Assembly (NCBI GenBank): GCA_025924435.1
Contig: JAICIL010000044.1
Span: 1-20,100, forward strand
DNA length: 20,100 nt
Reading direction: 5' to 3'
Origin: Chloroflexia bacterium
GTDB taxonomy: Bacteria > Chloroflexota > Chloroflexia > Thermomicrobiales > JALYUS01
Shown here in pieces: positions 6,355-15,298 of this stretch (position 1 is its first letter; each line of letters starts with the position of its first letter). The notes beneath the pieces were generated by a model. That model made no database searches, had not been told where the DNA came from, and saw only the letters and a list, made by a program, of their open reading frames with translations. The translations under genes and the position numbers were made by a program.

Positions 6355-9300
6355 ATGGGGATCGCCGTGGTTACGCTTGGCTATCGCGCGCCGTTCATCG
6401 GGCGAGACCGCGAACAGGCGGCGCTCAAGGAATATCTGGCGACCGTGCCGCATGGCGCCGGCGGATGTGTGCTGATCGCGGGCGAACCTGGTATCGGCAA
6501 GACACGGCTGCTGCGCGAGTGCGTCGGGCATGCCCGCGCGCTGGGCGGATTGGCGCTGATCGGGCGCGCCGATCCATCCGAGGGCATGCCGCCCTACCTG
6601 CCATTCGTCGAGGCATTCGGCGACTATGTGCGGGCGCAGTCGCCCGCACAAGCCCCGGCATATTCGGCGGCCGCCGCCGCGATCACGCTCCTCGTTCCGG
6701 GTCTTCGGGAGCGCCCGCCCGGCACATCCGTCGCGGCGGAACCGCATGTGGACCACGGCCGCTATCGTCTCTTCGAGGGCGTCTGCGATTTCCTGCGCTC
6801 CATCGCGCACTCCACGCCCGGCGTCGTGCTCCTGGGGCTGGACGACCTCCATTGGGCCGATACACCGACTCTGCTCCTGCTGCGCCATCTCGCCCGCCGC
6901 GTCGCCGATATGCCGCTGCTCATCGTGGGGACGTACCGCAGCGTGGAGACGGAACAGGGAGACGCGCTGCGGGATCTGCTCGCGGAATTCCACCGGGAAG
7001 GGCGCGCGGAGTTCATGTCGCTCGCCCGGTTTTCCGCCGACGAGACGCAGGCATTCATCGTCGGCGCCACCGGATCGCCCGCCGCGCCCCCGGTGCTCGC
7101 GGCGATCATGCGCGAGGCGGCGGGTAACCCGTTCTTCGCCGGCGAGATGGTGCGCCATCTTGTCGCGCAAGGGTGCGATCTCGCGGACACACGGACAGTG
7201 GCGGCGGATTGGGGTATCCCGGCGGGCGTGCGGCAGGTGATCGGCGCGCGGCTTGCCCGATTAAGCCCGGAGACGAACCGGCTGCTCCAGGCGGCCTCGC
7301 TGCTCGGAGACGGATTCCCCGTCGCGCTCGTCGGCGCGGTGAGCGGGCTGGATGACGGATCGCTCGCCGAGGGATGCGACGCGGCGGTCCGGGCGGGGAT
7401 GCTCCACGAGGAAGGGGACCGCTACCGCTTCGCCCATCCGCTCATCCGGCAGACGGTCTACGAGGCGATCGGCCTGGTACGCCGACAGCGCCTGCACGCC
7501 CGCGCGGCGGAGGCGATGGAGCGCCTCGACGCGGGCGGCCCCGCGCCGCATGTCGCCGCGCTGGCGACACACTACCGGCTGGCGGGTGCGGCCGCCGATG
7601 CGGAAAAAGTGGTCGAGTACGCGCTGCGCGCGGCGGCGAACGCGGCGGCCGTCTTCGCGTGGGAAGAAGCGACGCTCCACTTGGAAACGGCGCTCCAGCG
7701 CGTGCCCGACGAGGATTGCGGGCGGCGGTGCGACCTGCTGCTCGACCTGGGCGATGTGCTGCTTGCCGCCGGGGAACTCCGGCGGGTGGTGGACGCGGTC
7801 GCGCCGGACGCGCTCGCATTGGCGGAGCGGATGGGCGATGACGCGCGTGTCTGGCGCATCTGCCGGCTCGCGAGACACGCCATCACCCGCGCGGGGGCAT
7901 CCGCAGCCACGGACACGCACGCCTATCGCGCGTGGATCGAGCGGATGGATCGTGCCGCCCCGCCGGGCACCATCGCGCGCGCCTACGCGGATTGCGACCT
8001 CTCCCTCGTGCGTTGGGGAGCGGGGCAGGAAGGGGATGCATGGGCGTTGAGCCAGCATGCGCTGCGGCTCTCCCGGTCATTGGGCGACCGGGAAGCGGCG
8101 TACACCGCCGCGATGCATATCATAGACACGCCCTGGGCGCCGCGGCATTGGGCCGCGCGATTGCGCCTGGTGGAGGAGGTCGCCGGGCAATCGTGGGCAT
8201 GGCTACCACCCCGCCGACAATGCGAGTGGCTCTCCGGGTGCGGGAGGGCGCTGCTCGATGCGGGAGCACGGACGCGGGCGGAAGATCTCTGGCGCGCGCT
8301 GGATGGGCTGGCGACGCGCACGCGGGATCGCAAGGATCGCAGCCTCTCGCTCGTCACCGATGCGGTCCTCGCCCTGCTCGACGGACGCTTCGCGGACGTG
8401 CTGGCGGCGGGGACGCGGCTGATCGAGCAGACCGAATCGTCGGATGCGCCCATCCGGGGGCAGCAGTTCGCCTCCATCGTGACGATGCGCCCGCTGCTCG
8501 CCCTCGGCAGGGGGGATGAAGCGCTCGGCGCGATCCTCCGGGCGCGCCAAACTGAGGATCGGGAGATCGTCGGCCTCGCGGGGGTGAGCGGGCTGTTCGC
8601 GGGCCGCTATGCGCTCTGCCTCGCCCACCTCCGGCGCGACGCCGAAGCGCGGGCGCTGCTCCACCGCTTCCTCCGCGCGGGCGGCGTCGGTCGGGCCGTG
8701 GAAGAGACCGACGCGACGACGCCGGCGCTCGTCTATTTCCTCGAAGCGGCGGCGCTGCTGCGCGACCGGGAGGCGGCCGACCTGCTCTCCGCGCAACTCG
8801 CCGGGCTTGCCGACTGCGCGACCGCCGACATGGCGCTCACCTGCGTCGCCCGGCATCTCGGCGCGGCGGCCGTCGTGCGCGGCGACCGGGCGGCGGCGCG
8901 CGCATACTTCCGGCGCGCTCTCGATGTCGCGGGGCGGGTCCGCTATCGTGCGGAGGTCGCGCAGACGCACCTGCAATGGGCGGAGGCGCTCCTCGCGGAA
9001 GCGGGAGTGATGAATGCCGCGACGCCGCGCGCCGAGGCGCGGGCGCACCTGGCCGCCGCGCTTCCGGAGTTGCGCGCTCTGGGCATGCAGCCCGCCCTCG
9101 CCCGCGCTCGGCGCGCGGCCGCACGGGCCGGGTTGCGCGGCGACGCCGAGGCGTCGGGCGTGCCCGATGGCTTGACCGCGCGCGAGGTGGACGTGCTGCG
9201 CCTGCTCGCCGGTGGCCGGACGAACCGCGACATGGCGGCTACCCTTTTCCTCAGTAACCGCACCATCGAGCGGCACATCAGCAACATCTACGGCAAAATC

Positions 9301-9372
9301 GGCGCGCGCGGTCGCGCGGACGCGACCGCCTACGCCCTTCGCCACGGCCTCACCCTTCCCGGGTCGGGGTAA
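6355..9372 (+). CDS. Large ATP-binding LuxR-family regulator (AAA ATPase + TPR-like + HTH)
   Basis: The 1005-aa product starts at ATG 6355. No Shine-Dalgarno sequence is obvious, and GTG 6367 is an alternative start. The N-terminus (FIGRDREQAAL) leads into a Walker A GEPGIGKT (43-50) and a Walker B VVLLGLDDLHWAD (about 157-169). This is the predicted AAA/STAND ATPase seen in MalT-like and adenylate-cyclase-associated regulators. The middle 550 residues are Ala/Arg/Leu-rich helical sequence consistent with TPR-like repeats that sense a ligand or partner. The C-terminus is a LuxR HTH from about residue 940 (LTAREVDVLRLL ... TNRDMAATLFLSNRTIERHI). By family, ATP binding and ligand sensing control DNA binding. 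The propeller and acyltransferase genes downstream on the same strand are candidate targets. The stop overlaps a 9-bp hairpin. Confidence 0.9.
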   Translation: MGIAVVTLGYRAPFIGRDREQAALKEYLATVPHGAGGCVLIAGEPGIGKTRLLRECVGHARALGGLALIGRADPSEGMPPYLPFVEAFGDYVRAQSPAQAPAYSAAAAAITLLVPGLRERPPGTSVAAEPHVDHGRYRLFEGVCDFLRSIAHSTPGVVLLGLDDLHWADTPTLLLLRHLARRVADMPLLIVGTYRSVETEQGDALRDLLAEFHREGRAEFMSLARFSADETQAFIVGATGSPAAPPVLAAIMREAAGNPFFAGEMVRHLVAQGCDLADTRTVAADWGIPAGVRQVIGARLARLSPETNRLLQAASLLGDGFPVALVGAVSGLDDGSLAEGCDAAVRAGMLHEEGDRYRFAHPLIRQTVYEAIGLVRRQRLHARAAEAMERLDAGGPAPHVAALATHYRLAGAAADAEKVVEYALRAAANAAAVFAWEEATLHLETALQRVPDEDCGRRCDLLLDLGDVLLAAGELRRVVDAVAPDALALAERMGDDARVWRICRLARHAITRAGASAATDTHAYRAWIERMDRAAPPGTIARAYADCDLSLVRWGAGQEGDAWALSQHALRLSRSLGDREAAYTAAMHIIDTPWAPRHWAARLRLVEEVAGQSWAWLPPRRQCEWLSGCGRALLDAGARTRAEDLWRALDGLATRTRDRKDRSLSLVTDAVLALLDGRFADVLAAGTRLIEQTESSDAPIRGQQFASIVTMRPLLALGRGDEALGAILRARQTEDREIVGLAGVSGLFAGRYALCLAHLRRDAEARALLHRFLRAGGVGRAVEETDATTPALVYFLEAAALLRDREAADLLSAQLAGLADCATADMALTCVARHLGAAAVVRGDRAAARAYFRRALDVAGRVRYRAEVAQTHLQWAEALLAEAGVMNAATPRAEARAHLAAALPELRALGMQPALARARRAAARAGLRGDAEASGVPDGLTAREVDVLRLLAGGRTNRDMAATLFLSNRTIERHISNIYGKIGARGRADATAYALRHGLTLPGSG

Positions 9373-9398
9373 AAGGCAAGGCCTCACATCCCCGACCC
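9361..9398 (+). terminator. Hairpin overlapping the regulator's stop codon
   Basis: GGGTCGGGG (9361-9369) pairs perfectly with CCCCGACCC (9390-9398). The 20-nt loop contains a nested AGGC/GCCT stem and the TAA stop. There is no T-run afterwards, so efficient Rho-independent termination is doubtful. An mRNA 3'-end or attenuator role is equally possible. Confidence 0.35.
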
Positions 9399-9667
9399 TC
9401 CTCCATCGCCCGCGCACTTCGACATGTTGGGACCATGGCGGCGATGGGCGGGGAAGCGATTGCTCGTCAACCGCGTCATCTACGTGTTTTCCGACATGCC
9501 CATCGCCGATTTTCGCTCGCGTGCGGAATGGGTGTTTCGCCGGATGCCCGCGTACACCTTCCGCCCCTACAGTGAGGTTCGCCGGGAGATTCGCAGGACG
9601 CGGCCAGCCGCACCCGGCGGACTCTCGGCCTGTCCGGCTGTCGCGCGAGATACGAAGGAGGCTTGCT
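9373..9667 (+). other. Gap between regulator and propeller gene; no supported gene
   Basis: The 295 bp hold a reading frame opening at ATG 9424 (MLGPWRRWAGKRLLVN...) that looks protein-like for about 60 residues. It has no stop of its own and runs out of phase through the propeller gene into the acyltransferase frame, so it is not called. The last bases carry a strong AAGGAGG (9655-9661) for the next gene. No clear promoter was found. Confidence 0.5.
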
Positions 9668-10744
9668 ATGCACCGTATCCGGCTGTCGCTCTGCCTTTAC
9701 CTCGCGATGCTGCCCGCCGCCATCGCCGGTGTGTCGGGAACGGCCGCCGAGGCGTGCCCGACGCCCTGCATCACCGAATACGCGATCCCGACCGCGAACA
9801 CCAAACCCTTCGGGATCGCGGTCGGGCCGGACGGCGCGGTCTGGATCGCGGAGGGCACGGTAAACAAGATCGGGGAACTGATGACCGACGGCCAGTTTCT
9901 CGAGTATCCCGTGCCGACGGCCGATGGCAATCCCGGCTACGTCGTCGCCGGACCGGATGGCGCGATCTGGTTCACGGAGCGATACGGGAACAAGATCGGC
10001 CGGATCGCGCCCGGCGGCGCGATTGCCGAATTTGCGATCCCGACCGCCGGTACCGAGACGAAAAACACGAGCGGCGTGACGATCCGCACAACCTTTCCCA
10101 TCGGTATCACCGTCGGGCCGGACGGGGCGCTCTGGTTCACCGAGCAGAATGTGAACCAGATCGGGCGCGTGACCACCGACGGGGCGTTCACCGAGTACCC
10201 CATTGCGTCGCCGGACACGCAGCCTGTCGGCATCGTCGCCGGGCCGGACGGGGCGCTCTGGTTCGCGGAGCGCGCCAACCGGATCGCCCGCATGACGCTC
10301 GATGGCGCCGTCACGGAATATCCGATCACCGCGCCGAATACCAGCGGCGCGAACCTGAACCGCCTCGCCGTCGGTGCGGACGGGGCGATCTGGTTCGGCG
10401 AACTCGATGCCAACCGGATTGGGCGGATCACGACGGACGGAGAGATCACGGAGTACACGGTGCCGGACGCTGGCCCCATCGGCATCGCGGCGGGGCCGGA
10501 TGGCGCGCTCTGGTTCGTCGAGTACAACGCGGGCGGCATCGGGCGGATCACGACGGACGGGCAGGTCACGGAATACCCGATCCCGACCGCCAAGGGCCTG
10601 CCGATCCTCATCACCGCCGGGCCGGACGGCGCGGTCTGGTTCACCGAGCGCGATGGGAACAAGGTCGGTCGCGTCGCGCCTGTCGCCCCGCTGGCCGTTC
10701 CCGACCCGGCGCGCCGGGTGGCGCACCGCTTGGGCGATGGATGA
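9668..10744 (+). CDS. Secreted seven-bladed beta-propeller, virginiamycin B lyase-like
   Basis: The 358-aa product starts at ATG 9668, 6 nt after AAGGAGG, the best ribosome binding site in the window. Residues 1-29 form a Sec signal peptide (basic start, Leu/Ala core, cleavage near AEA). The mature part has seven repeats of about 42 residues, each carrying G-x-D-G-A-(V/I/L)-W-(F/I)-x-E, then N-x-I-G-R and T-E-Y-P. This is the Vgb/NHL-type propeller with one repeat per blade. Streptogramin lyases need a catalytic histidine in the propeller, but here the only histidines are at residue 2 and near the C-terminus (RRVAHRL). Lyase activity is therefore unlikely, and a binding or structural role outside the cytoplasm is more plausible. 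The TGA stop overlaps an ATG in the acyltransferase frame. Confidence 0.88.
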   Translation: MHRIRLSLCLYLAMLPAAIAGVSGTAAEACPTPCITEYAIPTANTKPFGIAVGPDGAVWIAEGTVNKIGELMTDGQFLEYPVPTADGNPGYVVAGPDGAIWFTERYGNKIGRIAPGGAIAEFAIPTAGTETKNTSGVTIRTTFPIGITVGPDGALWFTEQNVNQIGRVTTDGAFTEYPIASPDTQPVGIVAGPDGALWFAERANRIARMTLDGAVTEYPITAPNTSGANLNRLAVGADGAIWFGELDANRIGRITTDGEITEYTVPDAGPIGIAAGPDGALWFVEYNAGGIGRITTDGQVTEYPIPTAKGLPILITAGPDGAVWFTERDGNKVGRVAPVAPLAVPDPARRVAHRLGDG

Positions 10745-10881
10745 CCCACGCGCGGATCGTCGTCGCTCGAAAGGGGCATCGGCCGCCGACATTGAATCGC
10801 CAATCGCAAAAAGGCGCCGCCGCGCATCTCGCCGCCGCGCCGATGCGGAGCCGTGGCACGATCACTGCGGATGGCGGGGAC

Positions 10882-12051
10882 ATGGCGATGGCGACGGATC
10901 GCGGCGCGGCGAGGGAGATCGGGTTCATCACGCTGCTGCGCGCGGCGGCATGCGCCATGGTCGTGTACAGCCATCTCGTGGACGGGGCGACCCGCGCGTA
11001 CTATCACATCCGTTGGGCGCCGGGCGAGGCGATCGCCGACGGCGTGTTCGCGCCGCTCGATATCACCGAGGGGGCCGGGGTGCTCGGCGTCGCCCTCTTC
11101 TTCCTCATTTCGGGCTTCGTCATCGCGCACACGGCGCAGCGCGAGCGCCCGCGCTCGTTCATGCTGAAGCGCGTCTTGCGCATCTATCCGCCGCTGCTGG
11201 CCGCGATCGCCCTGACGCTCGCGCTCGCGGGCGGCGGGCCAGCGGGCGCTTCGGGCAGCACGCTGTGGCGGCACGTCCTCCTCAGCGCGACGCTGACGGA
11301 CGTCTTCGCATCCGTGCCCCATCCGGTGATGGCGGTGTCGTGGACGCTCTCCATCGAGATGGTTTTCTACCTCATCGCCGCCCCGCTCGTCCCGCTCATG
11401 CGCGCCCGCCCGGCAGCCGCCGCCGCGACCCTGACGCTCTGGTCGGTGGCGGCGACCGAGGCGTGCGACTGGTGGTATCGCGCCGCGCGCTTCGGGCTGC
11501 CGCATGCGGCCGGCGTGGTGCTGGAATATCTGCCGCTGTTCGCCTGCGGCATGATCGCGTGGGCATGGTGGCGGGGGCGGGTCGGCGGGCGGGGGGCGCT
11601 GGCGCTCGGCGCGCTCGCACTCGGGGCGGTCGTCCACAACTTGTGGCGATCCCAACCCGCGTACCTCTCAGACGGCCATGTCCGGCAGATCGTCTACGCG
11701 GCGGGGCTTTTCGTCGCGTGCCTGCTCACCTCGGAGCGGATCTCAGTCGCGGCCCCCGTGCGCTGGCTGGCCAGTGTGAGCTACTCGGTCTATCTCGTCC
11801 ATTTCGCGCTCGGCTTCTGGCTGCTCGACCGCCTGATCCCGCGCCTCGGCTACAGCGCGGCGCTCGTCGCCACCATCGCAGCGGTGATCGCGACGAGCGC
11901 CGCACTCCAGCGGTGCGTGGAACGGCCGTCCCAGCGGCTGGCGCGGGCGCTGCTGACGCGCGGCGGTGGGGCGATACCGGCGGGAGTCGGGCAACCTGCG
12001 GCGTATCTCGCCATGCGGGCACCCGTCCCGGCGCAGCATCAGCCGCACTGA
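10882..12051 (+). CDS. Membrane acyltransferase, family 3 (OatA/NodX-like)
   Basis: From ATG 10882 the product is 389 aa. An in-frame ATG at 10741 overlapping the previous stop (ATGA) would add 47 residues of low-complexity sequence. Neither has a good Shine-Dalgarno, so the start is uncertain. Acyl_transf_3 features: an N-terminal arginine and histidine in TLLRAAACAMVVYSH (R20, H31), FFLISGFVI near 73-81, RIYPP at 100-104, WTLSIEMVFYLIA, and SYSVYLVHF near the C-terminus, with about ten hydrophobic segments. Family members move acyl groups such as acetyl onto cell-surface sugars or lipids. The acceptor here is unknown. It may be translationally coupled to the propeller gene. It ends convergently with korB. 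Confidence 0.87.
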   Translation: MAMATDRGAAREIGFITLLRAAACAMVVYSHLVDGATRAYYHIRWAPGEAIADGVFAPLDITEGAGVLGVALFFLISGFVIAHTAQRERPRSFMLKRVLRIYPPLLAAIALTLALAGGGPAGASGSTLWRHVLLSATLTDVFASVPHPVMAVSWTLSIEMVFYLIAAPLVPLMRARPAAAAATLTLWSVAATEACDWWYRAARFGLPHAAGVVLEYLPLFACGMIAWAWWRGRVGGRGALALGALALGAVVHNLWRSQPAYLSDGHVRQIVYAAGLFVACLLTSERISVAAPVRWLASVSYSVYLVHFALGFWLLDRLIPRLGYSAALVATIAAVIATSAALQRCVERPSQRLARALLTRGGGAIPAGVGQPAAYLAMRAPVPAQHQPH

Positions 12052-12067
12052 AATGAAGCGAAACCCT

Positions 12068-12112
12068 GAAAAAGGAAAGCGGGCCGGGCCGTATCGCCCG
12101 ACCCGCCCGCTG
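12068..12112 (-). terminator. Rho-independent terminator of the korAB operon
   Basis: On the minus strand, 12 nt past the korB stop, a GC stem (7 bp plus 5 bp with a 4-nt bulge; arms 12078-12089 and 12096-12112) is followed by TTTCCTTTTTC. Orientation and position fit termination of the korAB transcript. Confidence 0.72.
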
Positions 12113-12123
12113 CTCGCAACTCG

Positions 12124-12996
12124 CTAGGCGAACTTGTTGAGGTAGCTGTTCAGGCGATCCATCGGGTCGGTCTGCTTGACCTCGACGTAGGGGTCGTTGA
12201 TATAGTCGCCCGGCGGCTCCATCGGCTCGCCCTCGTAGAAGACGCCGAGGGAGAGTTTCTCTTCCGTCATCGCCAGATGCATCGCGCCCTCGCGGTCGGA
12301 GGCGTCGTGCCCCTCCGGCATCGGCTGGGTGATATCCTTGTAGGTCTTGTAGGTGTCGTGGAAGGTGACGCACGGGGACATCACCTGGATGAACGAGAAG
12401 CCCTTATGCGCGATGGCGCGGGCCATGATCTTGTTCATCACCTGCCGTTGCGCGGAGAAGGCGCGGGCGACGAACGACGCGCCGTACATCAGCGCGTAGC
12501 CGATCGGGTTGATCGGCATGTCGTGCGAGCCGTACGGGGTGGACTTCGTGCGCATCGTCTGCGGCGAGGTCGGCGAGATCTGCCCCTTCGTCAGGCCGTA
12601 GATCTGGTTGTCCATCACGATGGCCGTGATGTCCAGATTGCGGCGCGCGGCGTGCGGCAGGTGGCCCGCGCCGATGGAGAAGTAGTCGCCGTCACCGCCG
12701 AAGGCGACGACGGTCTGATCCGGACGGGCCATCTTGACGCCCGTGGCGACCGGCAGCGAGCGCCCGTGCAGGCCGTGGTAGCCGTAGGCGTCCACGAAGC
12801 CGGGGAAGCGGCTGGAGCAGCCGATGCCGGAGACGACGCAGAGGTTGTCCTTGTCAATATCGAGGGCGACGAGCGCCTCGTAGAACGCGGCGAGGACGCC
12901 GAAGTCCCCGCACCCCGCGCACCAGATCGGGCGCAGGCCGGAACGGTAGTGGGCGACCGTTTTCGGTTCCTGTGTCGGTGTTGCTGTCGTGACCAT
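12124..12996 (-). CDS. korB: 2-oxoacid:ferredoxin oxidoreductase, beta subunit
   Basis: The 290-aa product starts at ATG 12996-12994, 4 nt after AGGAGG (13006-13001). An in-frame extension would translate the GTTCG repeat. It is the thiamine-diphosphate subunit. C26, C29, C60 and C209 (WCAGCGDFG, GIGCSS, MSPCVTF) are the expected four ligands of the [4Fe-4S] cluster. GGDGDYFSIG (100-109) to N130 forms the TPP/Mg-binding motif. With KorA it oxidatively decarboxylates a 2-oxoacid to an acyl-CoA and reduces ferredoxin, or runs in reverse. The substrate is most often 2-oxoglutarate in this subfamily, but pyruvate or branched-chain acids cannot be excluded. It is second in the operon, 58 nt after korA. 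Confidence 0.93.
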   Translation of the reverse strand: MVTTATPTQEPKTVAHYRSGLRPIWCAGCGDFGVLAAFYEALVALDIDKDNLCVVSGIGCSSRFPGFVDAYGYHGLHGRSLPVATGVKMARPDQTVVAFGGDGDYFSIGAGHLPHAARRNLDITAIVMDNQIYGLTKGQISPTSPQTMRTKSTPYGSHDMPINPIGYALMYGASFVARAFSAQRQVMNKIMARAIAHKGFSFIQVMSPCVTFHDTYKTYKDITQPMPEGHDASDREGAMHLAMTEEKLSLGVFYEGEPMEPPGDYINDPYVEVKQTDPMDRLNSYLNKFA

Positions 12997-13011
12997 GATT
13001 CCTCCTGGGAA

Positions 13012-13071
13012 GTTCGCTGTTCGCTGTTCGGAGCGGGATTCTCCGAACCCCGAACTACGAACTCCGAACTG
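13012..13071. repeat. GTTCG-type simple repeats with hairpin in the korA-korB junction
   Basis: Tracts of GTTCG units spaced by 2-4 nt fill the junction: 13012-13031 on the plus strand and 13043-13071 on the minus strand. Their meeting point makes a perfect 8-bp stem (GTTCGGAG 13026-13033, CTCCGAAC 13041-13048). The second tract runs into the korA 3' end and contains its TAG stop (13057-13055) and the last codons (VRSS). There is no T-run, so read-through into korB is expected. Confidence 0.7.
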
Positions 13072-15004
13072 CCTCCGCAATCACATTCTCGATTTCGGCC
13101 GCCGTGAAGGGGAGGCCGGTGTACTTGTGGACTTCGATCATCTTGTCGCGGTCGCCGCCGAACTCGGAACGCAGGAGCCGCGCGAATTGACCGGCGTAGT
13201 TCACTTCCGGGATGACGATCTTCTTCGCCTTCGCCAGCGCCTCGCCGATGCTCGGCACGAGCGGCCAGAGCAGCGTCGGCGCGATCATCCCGACCGAATG
13301 CCCCTCCTCGACCGCCCACGCGACCGCCTCGCGCGCCGGGCCGACCGTGCTGCCCCAGGCGAGCACGAGCACGTCCGGGTTTTCCGCGCCGTAGCGGCGG
13401 ATCACCGTGTCGCCGAGGTCGCGCTTCGCGGTCTCCAGTTTGCGGAACCGCTTGTTTGTCATCACCGTGTGGTATTCCGGCGTGTAGTTCGGGTCCGCCA
13501 ACTGGTCGTGCTCGATGCCGGTGGAGACGTAGCGCGTGTCCCCCTTCATGCCGGGGACGGACATCGGCGAGATGCCGCTCTCGGTGATCGCGTAGCGGAG
13601 GTAATGCCCCTCCGGCGGCACGCGGTCCACGCCGACATGCGTCAGGTCCACGCCGTAGGAGAGGAGCGCCGTCTCCTGGCGGATGTAGACGGGATCGCCG
13701 CTCGGATCTTCCTCGATCTCGTTGCGATTCCCCTCGCTCTCCTCCGATGAGGACTGAGGGTTGAGGACTGAGGACTGCGTGTGGCCGTTACGGCCGATCA
13801 GGTGCGCGTACTCGCTCGCGTTCTCCGGCGTGATGCGGTCCCAGACCTCGACATTCTCGAGGTCGGGCCGGGCGATGCTCTCCGTCCGGCTGGAGAGCGA
13901 CTGGTCGGAGAGGAGGAGCACCGGCATCTGATACCGCTCGGAGAGGTTGAAGGCGAGCACGGTCGTCGTGAAGCAGTCGCCGACTTCGGTCGGGGCGACG
14001 ACCATGCGCGGCGTGTCGCCGTGCGCGCCGTAGACGGCGAGATTGAGGTCGCTCTGCTCGGTCTTCGTCGGCAGGCCGGTGCTCGGGCCACCGCGTTGGG
14101 CGTCCACGACGACGACGGGGATCTCCGCCATCGAGGCCATGCCGAGCGCCTCGGTCATCAGCGAGAGGCCGGGGCCGGCCGTCGCGGTCATGGACTTGAC
14201 GCCCGCCCACGACGCGCCGAGGCAGGCGTTGATCGAGGCGATTTCGTCCTCGCCCTGGAGGAGCGCGCCGCCGATCACGGGCAGTTCCGCCGCCAGTTTC
14301 TCCATGATGTCGGAGGCCGGGGTGATCGGGTAGCCGCCGTAGAAGCGGCAGCCCGCCCGGATCGCCCCCGCGACGATGGCGTCGTTGCCATTCATAATCA
14401 GGCGGTCGCCGTTGCCGCGCGTCTCCGGGAAGGCGAAGCCGAAGCGGTCCGCCTTCATCAGGCCGCCCGCGTAATCGTAGCCCGCCTCGAAGGAGTCAAT
14501 GTTGCCTTGCAGTAGTTCGGCGCGCTTGCCGAGTTTCTTGGTGATCGTCTCTTTCGCGACCTCCTTGTCGAGGCCGAAGAGTTTGGCGATCGCGCCGATG
14601 ATGACGATGTTCTTGCCGCGCTTCGCCCCGACCTTGTTCGCCAGTTCGACGGCGGGCACCTCGTACTTCGTGCCCATGAACCACGAGGGCGGCTGGTACT
14701 CGGACGGATCGAAGATCAGGGCGCCGTCGGGCCGGAGGTCGTTGTGATGCAGCGTCCACGCCTCTTTATTGAGCGTGACCAGCACGTCCACCTGATCGCC
14801 GACCGAGAGGACGGGCTTGGCGTCCGCGTGCAACTGGAAGAGCACCGGGCCGCCCCGGATCTCCGCCGGGAAGGTGCGGAAGGTGTGGACCCACGCGCCG
14901 TGGTCCGCCGCCACGGCGGTGATGATGTCGCCGATGGTCACCATCCCATCGCCGGACTCGCCGCCGATCCGCAGGACAAAATCTGTTGCCGTCGTCGTAC
15001 TCAT
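13055..15004 (-). CDS. korA: 2-oxoacid:ferredoxin oxidoreductase, fused gamma-alpha subunit
   Basis: The 649-aa product starts at ATG 15004-15002, with AGGAGG 11 nt upstream (15021-15016). Residues 1-190 are the gamma domain (RIGGESGDGMVTIGDI, FPAEIRGGP). From about 203 the alpha domain follows, with the YPITP motif (225-229) that faces the TPP pyrimidine ring and ATAGPGLSLMTEALG (about 274-288). A C-terminal swinging domain ends the protein. This order is typical of the two-subunit KorAB type, and it is first in an operon with korB. An extra Ser/Glu-rich linker at about 404-440 lies between alpha-domain halves; residues 410-419 are encoded by the GGACTGA repeat tract. The final residues VRSS and the stop come from a second repeat type. 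Despite this the frame is intact, so the enzyme is presumed functional. Confidence 0.93.
   Translation of the reverse strand: MSTTTATDFVLRIGGESGDGMVTIGDIITAVAADHGAWVHTFRTFPAEIRGGPVLFQLHADAKPVLSVGDQVDVLVTLNKEAWTLHHNDLRPDGALIFDPSEYQPPSWFMGTKYEVPAVELANKVGAKRGKNIVIIGAIAKLFGLDKEVAKETITKKLGKRAELLQGNIDSFEAGYDYAGGLMKADRFGFAFPETRGNGDRLIMNGNDAIVAGAIRAGCRFYGGYPITPASDIMEKLAAELPVIGGALLQGEDEIASINACLGASWAGVKSMTATAGPGLSLMTEALGMASMAEIPVVVVDAQRGGPSTGLPTKTEQSDLNLAVYGAHGDTPRMVVAPTEVGDCFTTTVLAFNLSERYQMPVLLLSDQSLSSRTESIARPDLENVEVWDRITPENASEYAHLIGRNGHTQSSVLNPQSSSEESEGNRNEIEEDPSGDPVYIRQETALLSYGVDLTHVGVDRVPPEGHYLRYAITESGISPMSVPGMKGDTRYVSTGIEHDQLADPNYTPEYHTVMTNKRFRKLETAKRDLGDTVIRRYGAENPDVLVLAWGSTVGPAREAVAWAVEEGHSVGMIAPTLLWPLVPSIGEALAKAKKIVIPEVNYAGQFARLLRSEFGGDRDKMIEVHKYTGLPFTAAEIENVIAEAVRSS
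13749..13777. repeat. GGACTGA repeat tract inside korA
   Basis: Four degenerate 7-mer units (GGACTGA, GGGTTGA, GGACTGA, GGACTG) lie inside the korA coding frame. They translate as QSSVLNPQSS (residues 410-419), a linker not expected in this family. The orientation relative to transcription matches the copies near 2699 and 17909. Confidence 0.8.
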
Positions 15005-15298
15005 GCCGTTCCTTGCCTCCTCGTCGTGCCGTCACACCGTCGCATGCTGCGGGACTTTCGCAACAAAAACGCGGACGAAATCCTCGCCCGCGCCGCGCGT
15101 CATCGCTGGAAATGCATCTGATGCCGCCGTTCGGGTCGCATCGCTGCTCAACCCTCCGTACCATCGAAACGTGAGCGTTTCTTTCTCCGCCCATCGTACC
15201 ATCCGCCGTGCATCTGCACAACGCCAGCGGAGGGATTGCCTACCGTTTCATGCTATTTTCATAGTACAAATCTATGACGGAGAGAGGGGAGCGCTATA
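15005..15298. other. Leader and promoter region of korAB; no gene
   Basis: The 294 bp upstream of korA hold its AGGAGG and a small hairpin (GAAACG 15166-15171, CGTTTC 15176-15181). An AT-richer stretch at about 15245-15298 abuts the IS remnant. No confident -35/-10 pair was found. Reading frames on both strands lack recognisable domains. Confidence 0.5.

Noticed and set aside
9424..10740. Open frame joining the 9424 region to the acyltransferase as an 875-aa protein
   Set aside because: Most of it lies out of phase over the propeller gene and is Arg-rich nonsense. The propeller frame has a strong ribosome binding site and seven clean repeats.
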